From the NCBI GenBank assembly GCA_030055545.1, contig JASFYK010000009.1:1-18541 (forward strand): a stretch of DNA of 18,541 nucleotides, in the 5' to 3' direction. Numbering within the stretch: the stretch's first letter is position 1; every line of letters starts with the position of its first letter. Shown in pieces: positions 12,479-18,541 of this stretch. The stretch is from Thermoproteota archaeon. GTDB taxonomy: Archaea > Thermoproteota > Methanomethylicia > Methanomethylicales > Methanomethylicaceae. The translations under genes and the position numbers were made by a program. Under the pieces are notes generated by a model. The model made no database searches and had not been told where the DNA came from. It saw nothing but the letters and a program-made list of their open reading frames with translations.

Positions 12479-14548
12479 ATGACTGAGACTGTTGAGATCC
12501 TCGATTACCGCGAACGCTTCGTCAGCTTCCTCAAGGAGTTCCAGGACAGCAAGGGCACCTTCAAGTACAGGGACGCGATGTCCAGCATGGCATCACAGGG
12601 GAAGACCTCCCTTGTGGTGGACTTTGAGGACGTCATCTCCTTCGACCCTGACCTTGCGAAGGAAATCAAGGAGAAGCCCCTTGAACTTTTGAGCAAGATA
12701 AATGCCGCGATCTACGATGCGATGCGCGCTGAGAACATGCAGTATGCCGCGAAGATCAAGAACTTCAAGGCGAGGTTCAGGAAGCTCGACGAGGTCGTCC
12801 CGCTCAGGTCGCTCAAGTCGGCTCACATGGGAAAGCTGATCATGGTAGAAGGGATAATCACAAGGGCATCCGCCGTCAAGCAGCTGCTGAAGACGGCTGT
12901 CTACCAGTGCCCGCGCTGCGGGGAAAAGATAGTCATGGAGCAGACAGGCAACATACTGATACCTCCCTCGCAGTGCACGAACCAAGACTGCGCCAGGAAG
13001 GGGTATTTCAGGCTCCTCCCCGAAGAATCCGTATTCGTCGACTGGCAGCTCATTTCGGTCCAGGAGAGGCCAGAGGAGCTGCCCCCTGGTCAGCTCCCGC
13101 GCTCAGTCGAGGGCATACTCCAGGGCGACATAGTAGATACTTCCCGGCCGGGTGACAGGGTATCGCTGGTCGGCATTTTGCAGGCGAAGCAGGAGTTCAC
13201 CTCGAGGGGCTTCAGGCTAGCCACCTTCTCGTCCGGGATCGAGGCAAACCACTTGGAGATAGCAGAGAGGGGGACTGAGGAGGTTGCAATCACTCCCGAG
13301 GACGAAAAGGCGATAAAGAAGCTGGCATCGGATCCCAACCTATACGACAAGCTGATCGGCTCGATCGCCCCGTCGATCTACGCATATGACGAGATAAAGG
13401 AGGCAGTGGCATACCAGCTCGCCGGAGGCGTTACCAAGACAATGCCGGACGGGATCAAGATAAGGGGCGACATCAACATCCTGCTTGTCGGTGACCCTGG
13501 CACCGCAAAGTCGCAGCTCCTGCAGTACGTCTCGAGGATCGCCCCGCGCGGCGTATACACCTCAGGGAAGGGATCTACTGCCGCAGGTCTCACGGCTACG
13601 GTTATCCGCGACAAGAACACCGGGGAGTTCTTCCTAGAGGCAGGTGCCCTAGTCATCGCCGACAAGGGGATCGCCTGCATCGACGAGATCGACAAGATGC
13701 GCCCGGAAGACAGATCCGCCATACACGAGGCGATGGAACAGCAGACCATCAGCATAGCCAAGGCCGGAATCGTCGTCCAGCTCAATGCCAGGAGCAGCAT
13801 ACTCGCGGCCGCCAACCCGAGCTTCGGAAGGTACGTCACACAGAAGACGATCTCCGAGAACATCAACGACCTACCCGTAACAATCCTCTCAAGGTTCGAC
13901 CTCATATTCACGCTGCTCGACCGCCCTGACGAGCTCAGGGATAGGAAGATGACCGAGCACATACTCAAACTCCACCGCGGGATCCGCGTGACCAAGGAGT
14001 CTCCGATAGACCCCGAGCTGCTTAAGAAGTATGTCTACTATGTGAGGAAGCACGGATCGCCGAAGATAGGCGAGGAGGCTAGCAAGGCCATCGAGGACTT
14101 TTTCCTTGAGATGAGGGCGATGGGGCAGGGCGCAGACTCCCCAGTCCCCATCACAATGAGGCAGCTCGAGGCAGTGATCAGGCTCTCAGAGGCTAGGGCC
14201 AAGCTGGCCCTCAAGAAGGAGGTCTCGAAGGAGGACGTGCAGGCAGTGATCAGGCTGCTCAAGACCTTCCTTAAGCAGGTCGGAATAGACTCCTCGACAG
14301 GGAAGATCGACATCGACACGATAATGGTCGGGCACCCCAAGTCACAGGGCGACAAGATGGCACAACTCTTCGACATTTTCAGGGCTATGGAGAAGGAGAG
14401 CGAGGGCCGGCCGATCAGAAAGGAGGCACTGATCGAGCGGGCCGGATTGGAAGGTCTGGACAGGAGGTTCGTCGAAAAGGCAGTCATCGAATGGATCAAC
14501 CAGGGGGTAATCTACGAGCCTAAACACGGCGAGCTGAAGAAGGCTTGA
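12479..14548 (+). CDS. mcm: Replicative helicase MCM
   Basis: A 689-residue MCM of usual archaeal length. The N-terminal domain carries a zinc site with C144, C147, C166 and C171 (C-x2-C ... C-x4-C). The OB-fold region runs to about 265. The AAA+ core has Walker A GDPGTAKS (338-345), Walker B CIDEIDKM (400-407), sensor 1 AAANPSFG (443-450) and the arginine finger SRFDLIF (471-477). A C-terminal winged helix (about 610-689) ends the protein. MCM hexamers unwind the replication fork 3'-5'. ATG 12479 lies 6 bp after the gins stop. The Orc1/Cdc6 loader gene lies 6.5 kb upstream. The next gene begins 13 bp after the stop. I see no intein in this MCM; its Walker and sensor motifs are continuous. 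Confidence 0.97.
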   Translation: MTETVEILDYRERFVSFLKEFQDSKGTFKYRDAMSSMASQGKTSLVVDFEDVISFDPDLAKEIKEKPLELLSKINAAIYDAMRAENMQYAAKIKNFKARFRKLDEVVPLRSLKSAHMGKLIMVEGIITRASAVKQLLKTAVYQCPRCGEKIVMEQTGNILIPPSQCTNQDCARKGYFRLLPEESVFVDWQLISVQERPEELPPGQLPRSVEGILQGDIVDTSRPGDRVSLVGILQAKQEFTSRGFRLATFSSGIEANHLEIAERGTEEVAITPEDEKAIKKLASDPNLYDKLIGSIAPSIYAYDEIKEAVAYQLAGGVTKTMPDGIKIRGDINILLVGDPGTAKSQLLQYVSRIAPRGVYTSGKGSTAAGLTATVIRDKNTGEFFLEAGALVIADKGIACIDEIDKMRPEDRSAIHEAMEQQTISIAKAGIVVQLNARSSILAAANPSFGRYVTQKTISENINDLPVTILSRFDLIFTLLDRPDELRDRKMTEHILKLHRGIRVTKESPIDPELLKKYVYYVRKHGSPKIGEEASKAIEDFFLEMRAMGQGADSPVPITMRQLEAVIRLSEARAKLALKKEVSKEDVQAVIRLLKTFLKQVGIDSSTGKIDIDTIMVGHPKSQGDKMAQLFDIFRAMEKESEGRPIRKEALIERAGLEGLDRRFVEKAVIEWINQGVIYEPKHGELKKA

Positions 14549-14556
14549 AGGGTGAG
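14548..14556 (+). promoter_or_regulatory. Ribosome binding site supporting the ATT start of hel308
   Basis: AAGGGTGAG lies immediately after the mcm stop and contains GGTGA (14551-14555), a match to the archaeal anti-Shine-Dalgarno. ATT at 14562 follows after 6 nt, the normal spacing. No ATG, GTG or TTG lies in frame between the upstream TGA (14553-14555) and codon 42. Confidence 0.6.
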
Positions 14557-14561
14557 TCAGT

Positions 14562-16778
14562 ATTAAGGTAGAGGAACTCGAAATCGACGAGAGGGCAAAG
14601 CACATCTACGCAGAGTGCGGGATAACCGAGCTCTACCCGCCCCAAGAGCTCGCGCTGAAGTCCGGCCTTCTTGAAGGGAAAAACTTGGTCCTCGCGGTCC
14701 CGACCGCCTCGGGAAAGACGCTCGTTGCCGAGATCTGCGCGATAAAGCACATACTCGAGCGGAATGGCAAAGTCCTTTACCTGGTGCCCCTGAGGGCGCT
14801 CGCGTCCGAGAAGCTCGACGAGTTCAAGCGCCTCACCAGGCTCGGGATAAGGGTCGTGATGAGCAGTGGCGACTACGACTCGCTCGACCCCGAGCTTGGC
14901 AAGTACGACCTAATAATTGCCACCAACGAAAAAGCGGATTCTCTCTTCCGACACAGCCCGCCTTGGGTCGACCGCCTATCCCTCGTGGTGGCCGACGAGA
15001 TCCACCTCCTCGGGGAGCCGTCCAGAGGTCCAACCTTGGAGTCGATACTCACCAGGATAAAGTACCTTAAGATGGGCGTCCAGGTGTTGGCGCTCAGCGC
15101 GACCGTCAGTAACGCCGAGGAGCTCTCCGGCTGGCTCGGGGCAGGGCTGGTCACAAGCGATTGGCGCCCAGTGCCCCTGAAGGAGGGCGTCTTCTGCCGT
15201 GGCAGCGTCATCTTCTTGGATGGGGAGGTGAGGCAGGTGCCTCAATCCAGTAGTGGTGACCCTGTCGCGGATCTGGCTGTCGACGCGATAAAGTCCGGTG
15301 GGCAGATGCTTGTCTTCACCGGGAGCCGAAACTCGGCAGTATCGCTCGCAAAGAGACTCGAGGGGCCGGTCCATAGGGAGCTCAGGGCATCTGAAAAATC
15401 CAGGCTGAAGGCGCTCTCAGAGAGGATCCTCTCGCTCGGGGAGCGGACGAAGCTTACTGAAAGGCTGGCGAGGTCCGTGTCCTGCGGCGTGGCATTCCAC
15501 CATGCCGGCCTTACGTACACCCAGAGGAAGGCGATAGAGGACTCGTTCCGTTCGGCGCAAATCAAGTGCATCTGCGCCACGCCTACGCTTGCGGCGGGGG
15601 TCAACACCCCTGCGCGGCGCGTCCTCATTTACGAATACAGGCGTTTCGAGCCCGGTGTTGGGAGGGTGAACATACCCGTGCTGGAGTACAAGCAGATGGC
15701 TGGCAGGGCCGGCCGCCCGAAGTACGACAAGCTCGGCGAGGCAATCATCTTCTCAAGGTCCGAGGAAGAGAGGGATTTCCTGATCGAGCAGTATCTCCTA
15801 GCAAAGCCCGAGAAGGTCTGGTCCAAGCTGGGGGTCGCCCCCTCGCTCAGGTCGCAGGTGCTCGCAGCCGTTGCGGTTGGGCTGGCCCGCTCAAGGGGCG
15901 GCGTCATTGAATTCTTCGGAGAGTCGTTCTGCGCCTACCAGTACGGAATAGACTCCTTCAAGAGCTCGATTCTCGAGTCAGTTTCCTTCCTGATCAATGC
16001 CGGGATGCTCAAGGAGGGCAAGGAGGGGGAGTGGCTTGAGGCCACCGCGCTCGGCAAGAGGGTGGCGGAGCTCTACATCGACCCAAAGTCTGCGGAGATT
16101 ATCCTGCGTGCACTTGCCCTGAGGAGGTCAGGTTTGCCTGCAGTGAGCTACCTTGCACTGGTCTGCCACACGCCGGACATGCCGAAGCTATACGTCAGGG
16201 GCAAGGAGATCGAGTCGCTCGAGTCGTATCTGGAATCCAACTCCGATCTCCTTCTCTTCGAGGTGCCTGAGGAAGATTTCGAGCACGAGATGGTCCTATC
16301 GGAGCTCAAGACTGCGCTCCTCCTGAAGGAGTGGATCGATGAGACGCCTGAGGATGCGATAGTTGAGAACTTTGACATTGGGTCTGGGGACATCTACGCC
16401 TATGTGGAGTCGGCCAAGTGGATCCTCAACGCTGCGCACGAGTTGGCAAGGCTTATGGGATACCGCGAGTCTGCGGATCCCATCCGGAGGCTCCTTGTAA
16501 GGGTGGAGAACGGCATCAGGGAGGAGCTCCTGCCGCTTATAGCGCTTAGGGGGATCGGGAGGGTCAGGGCAAGGGCGCTCTACTCTGCAGGTTACAGGAG
16601 CATTGAAGATCTTAAGCGAGCTTCTGTTTCAGACCTGAGGAGGATCCCACAGATAGGGCCAGAGACCGTGAAGTCGATACTTGAGCAGGTGGGAGGGACG
16701 GTTACAAAGGAGGAGTGGTCTTCGGTCGCGTCGAGGAAGGGCACTAGGCAGCTCTCCATCGACGACTACGGCACGTGA
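14562..16778 (+). CDS. hel308: Hel308/Ski2-type DNA helicase, apparent ATT start
   Basis: A 738-residue superfamily-2 helicase when read from ATT 14562. The N-terminus KVEELEIDERAK and the Q-motif YPPQ (25-28) match Hel308. Further motifs: Walker A PTASGKT (47-53), YLVPLRALASEK (motif Ia, about 73-84), DEIH (145-148), LSAT (178-181), TPTLAAGVNTP-type motif V (about 340-350) and QMAGRAGRP (378-386). A winged helix, ratchet and C-terminal helix-hairpin-helix (IALRGIGRVRARAL and RIPQIGPETV) follow. Hel308 unwinds lagging strands at stalled forks. The tail QLSIDDY (730-736) fits a PCNA-interacting box. A TTG start at 14685 would remove the Q-motif and leave only four residues before the P-loop motif, so it is rejected. 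The gene follows mcm in the same operon. Confidence 0.9.
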   Translation: MKVEELEIDERAKHIYAECGITELYPPQELALKSGLLEGKNLVLAVPTASGKTLVAEICAIKHILERNGKVLYLVPLRALASEKLDEFKRLTRLGIRVVMSSGDYDSLDPELGKYDLIIATNEKADSLFRHSPPWVDRLSLVVADEIHLLGEPSRGPTLESILTRIKYLKMGVQVLALSATVSNAEELSGWLGAGLVTSDWRPVPLKEGVFCRGSVIFLDGEVRQVPQSSSGDPVADLAVDAIKSGGQMLVFTGSRNSAVSLAKRLEGPVHRELRASEKSRLKALSERILSLGERTKLTERLARSVSCGVAFHHAGLTYTQRKAIEDSFRSAQIKCICATPTLAAGVNTPARRVLIYEYRRFEPGVGRVNIPVLEYKQMAGRAGRPKYDKLGEAIIFSRSEEERDFLIEQYLLAKPEKVWSKLGVAPSLRSQVLAAVAVGLARSRGGVIEFFGESFCAYQYGIDSFKSSILESVSFLINAGMLKEGKEGEWLEATALGKRVAELYIDPKSAEIILRALALRRSGLPAVSYLALVCHTPDMPKLYVRGKEIESLESYLESNSDLLLFEVPEEDFEHEMVLSELKTALLLKEWIDETPEDAIVENFDIGSGDIYAYVESAKWILNAAHELARLMGYRESADPIRRLLVRVENGIREELLPLIALRGIGRVRARALYSAGYRSIEDLKRASVSDLRRIPQIGPETVKSILEQVGGTVTKEEWSSVASRKGTRQLSIDDYGT

Positions 16779-16783
16779 TGATC

Positions 16784-16793
16784 AAAAATATTA
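16784..16793 (+). promoter_or_regulatory. Probable TATA box of the nicotinate phosphoribosyltransferase-enolase operon
   Basis: AAAAATATTA, centred near 16789 just after the hel308 stop. A transcript start near 16815 would leave a 15-nt leader before ATG 16830. Confidence 0.45.
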
Positions 16794-16829
16794 CCTGCAA
16801 CTGTCAACTATCTCAATAAGGCTGGGATC

Positions 16830-18023
16830 ATGTTGAGGCTCTTCAACGCAGCTACAGACGAGGAGATAAAGTCTGGTCTCACCTCCGACATCTACTACCT
16901 CAGGACAAAGTCGATCATCGAGGCCAAGGGTGTCGACAAGGAAGTCGTCGCCGAGGTCACCGTGGGCTCTCTACCTGAAGGCTGGAAGTGGGGCGTCTTC
17001 TGCGGACTGGACGAGGTGATTAACCTCTACGCGGGTCTACCCGTTGATGTGTATTCCTTGCCTGAGGGAACGATCTTCCCCTCAAGGGACGCCAGGGGCT
17101 ACCGCATCCCCCAGATGGCTATCGTCGGCAAGTACGGTTCATTCGTCTCAGTCGAGACGGCGACGGTCGGGCTGATATGCCAGGCCTCGGGGGTTGCGAC
17201 TGCCGCAGCAAGGGTAAAGAAGGCTGCGGGGGGCAAGACCGTATTCGCCTTCGGTATTAGGAGGATGCACCCTGCCATCGCCCCGATGCTAGACAGGTCA
17301 GCCTACATCGGAGGGTTCGAGGGCGTCTCGGGGGTGATGGGCGCCAAGCTGCTCGGGATACCTCCATCCGGCACTATGCCCCACCCGCTAATTCTGATAT
17401 TTGGGAAGCAGGAGGCGGCGTGGAGCGCCTTCCATGAGGTGGTCGACCCATCGGTCCCAAGGATTGCGCTCGTCGACACCATTTGCGATGAGAAGTTCGA
17501 GGCGATCAGGGCCGCGGAGCTCCTCGGAGAGAGGCTGGACGGCGTCCGCCTCGACACGCCTGGCTCGAGGAGGGGGGACTTCCTCGAGATAGTGAAGGAG
17601 GTGCGCTGGGAGCTGGATCTCCGGGGCTACAGACATGTTAAGATATACGTGTCTGGGGGTCTGAACGAGTCCTCGGTATCCAAGCTCGCTGCGGGCCCTG
17701 TGGACGGCTTCGGGGTCGGCACGTCCGTTTCTAACGCGCCCACCATCGACTTCTCCTTGGACCTGGTCGAGGTTGAGGGCAAGCCGGTCTCCAAGAGGGG
17801 CAAGTACGGGGGCCGGAAACAGGCTTGGAGGTGCCCTCAGTGCCACGAATGGGTCGTTGCCCCATGGGGATTGTCTGGTGGGGATTGCCCATCCTGCAGA
17901 GTGCCGCTTGAGCCCATGCTGCGGAAGGTCGTTGAGAATGGTGTCCCAGTGGCTGGAAGGGAAACCCCAAGCGTCATAAGGGAGAGGGTGCTGAATGAGC
18001 TCGAGTTTCATTCTCTGGAGTGA
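16830..18023 (+). CDS. pncB: Nicotinate phosphoribosyltransferase, archaeal type with zinc ribbon
   Basis: A 397-residue type II phosphoribosyltransferase. It makes nicotinate mononucleotide from nicotinate and PRPP in NAD salvage. Residues 1-110 form the N-terminal domain (LTSDIYYLRTKSIIEA, then the EGWKWGVFCGLDEVINLYAG region). The barrel includes FGIRRMHPAIAPM, GGFEGVSGVMGAKLLGIP (about 160-177), GTMPHPLIL (about 180-188) and VDTICDE (about 214-220). SGGLNES (about 274-280) and GFGVGTSVSNAP (about 292-303) form the phosphate-binding end. A short C-terminal zinc ribbon has C335, C338, C353 and C356, as in archaeal members. ATG 16830 follows a TATA-like element. The gene end carries the ribosome binding site of enolase, so the two are co-translated. 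The pair shares no obvious pathway. Confidence 0.93.
   Translation: MLRLFNAATDEEIKSGLTSDIYYLRTKSIIEAKGVDKEVVAEVTVGSLPEGWKWGVFCGLDEVINLYAGLPVDVYSLPEGTIFPSRDARGYRIPQMAIVGKYGSFVSVETATVGLICQASGVATAAARVKKAAGGKTVFAFGIRRMHPAIAPMLDRSAYIGGFEGVSGVMGAKLLGIPPSGTMPHPLILIFGKQEAAWSAFHEVVDPSVPRIALVDTICDEKFEAIRAAELLGERLDGVRLDTPGSRRGDFLEIVKEVRWELDLRGYRHVKIYVSGGLNESSVSKLAAGPVDGFGVGTSVSNAPTIDFSLDLVEVEGKPVSKRGKYGGRKQAWRCPQCHEWVVAPWGLSGGDCPSCRVPLEPMLRKVVENGVPVAGRETPSVIRERVLNELEFHSLE
18017..18023 (+). promoter_or_regulatory. Enolase ribosome binding site inside the upstream gene
   Basis: GGAGTGA overlaps the stop codon of the nicotinate phosphoribosyltransferase gene and lies 6 nt before the enolase ATG, so translation of the two is probably coupled. 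Confidence 0.6.
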
Positions 18024-18029
18024 AAAGCC

Positions 18030-18541
18030 ATGGATCCGTACATTGTGAAGGAGATAAGATCAAGGGAGATACTCGATTCGAGGGGCAACCCGACTGTAGA
18101 GACGGATGTATTCACAGGGGGAGGGTTCGGGAGGGCATCGGTCCCATCGGGCGCCTCAACCGGGAAGCACGAGGCGGTGGAACTGCGGGATGGGGGGAAG
18201 CGGTTCCACGGCAAGGGGGTGATCAACGCATGCACCAATGTAGTCAAAGTAATAGCCCCTGCAGTCGTAGGGATGGACAGCAGGTCCCAGAGCGAGATCG
18301 ACGGCAGGATGATTGCCCTCGACGGGACTGAGAACAAATCTCGTTTGGGCGCCAATGCGATCCTGAGCGTATCGCTAGCAGCTGCGCGTGCGGCCGCCAG
18401 CACATCGCGAGTGCCGCTTTACAGGTACTTGAACCCAAAGTCCAAGGTACTCCCAGTCCCGATGATGAACATAATCAACGGTGGGAAGCATGCCGGAAAC
18501 ATGCTGGCAGTCCAGGAGTTCATGGTGGTGCCTGTCGGGGC
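18030..18541 (+). CDS. eno: Enolase, 3' part cut by window edge
   Basis: The first 170 codons of enolase; the frame is open to the window edge. Visible motifs: REILDSRGNPTVE (13-25), the flexible loop SGASTGKHEAVELRDG (about 43-58), GANAILSVSLAAA (about 109-122) and MNIINGGKHAGN (about 147-158), all classical for 2-phosphoglycerate dehydratase. Enolase interconverts 2-phosphoglycerate and phosphoenolpyruvate in glycolysis and gluconeogenesis in the cytoplasm. ATG 18030 is 6 bp past the upstream stop, with GGAGTGA at the right spacing. The catalytic Mg2+-binding acidic residues lie beyond the window. Confidence 0.95.
   Translation, partial: MDPYIVKEIRSREILDSRGNPTVETDVFTGGGFGRASVPSGASTGKHEAVELRDGGKRFHGKGVINACTNVVKVIAPAVVGMDSRSQSEIDGRMIALDGTENKSRLGANAILSVSLAAARAAASTSRVPLYRYLNPKSKVLPVPMMNIINGGKHAGNMLAVQEFMVVPVG

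Noticed and set aside
14552..14563. GTG 14552 as the hel308 start, with a frameshift
   Set aside because: That frame meets TAA after four codons, and no frameshift is needed because the ATT frame is already continuous.
14685..16778. hel308 starting at TTG 14685
   Set aside because: It would delete 41 conserved residues including the Q-motif and leave only four residues before the P-loop motif.
1..18541. CRISPR array, insertion sequence or prophage
   Set aside because: No regularly spaced repeats, transposase, integrase or phage structural gene were seen; the gene content is core archaeal.

Overview
The window is a compact, GC-rich piece of an archaeal chromosome. The archaeal assignment rests on an Orc1/Cdc6 initiator, RfcS/RfcL clamp loader, a GINS subunit, MCM and a Hel308-type helicase, on TATA-box promoters and GGAGGTGA-like ribosome binding sites, and on a tRNA gene with bulge-helix-bulge introns. 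The gins-mcm pairing and a tRNA intron outside the anticodon loop fit the TACK/Thermoproteota side better than typical euryarchaea; this is inference, and no species is recognised. Ferredoxin-dependent 2-oxoacid oxidoreductase subunits and cofactor genes for Mo/W enzymes suggest an anaerobic or fermentative lifestyle.

Layout. 1-701 (minus): the 5' part of porD and all of porC, two subunits of a 2-oxoacid:ferredoxin oxidoreductase. 833-948 (plus): tRNA-His(GTG) containing two introns. 965-2059 (minus): DUF362 protein with two 4Fe-4S clusters, head to head with 2196-4674 (plus): corA, a THUMP-domain protein and an AIR-synthase/HypE-like protein. 4764-8613 (plus): a tightly overlapping run of orc1/cdc6, a small winged-helix regulator, moaC, moaB and a mobB-moaA fusion. 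It converges, with a 10-nt overlap, on 8604-10783 (minus): rfcS-rfcL. 11072-11794 (plus): an orphan ECF-transporter S component. 11909-16778 (plus): gins-mcm-hel308. 16830-18541 (plus): nicotinate phosphoribosyltransferase and the 5' part of enolase.

How it fits together. Six replication or repair genes (initiator, both clamp-loader subunits, GINS, MCM, Hel308) lie within about 12 kb, so much of the replisome is encoded in one neighbourhood. The initiator gene is translationally linked, by 4-14 nt overlaps, to the early steps of molybdopterin synthesis. Several of these genes use weak start codons: TTG for orc1 and rfcS, GTG for rfcL, and apparently ATT for hel308.

I see no CRISPR array, insertion sequence or phage gene. 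The strongest unusual features are the two-intron tRNA-His (both bulge-helix-bulge motifs can be drawn base by base), the MobB-MoaA fusion inside an orc1-led operon, and the ATT start of hel308. These are variations on known systems; I did not find a wholly new system in the window.
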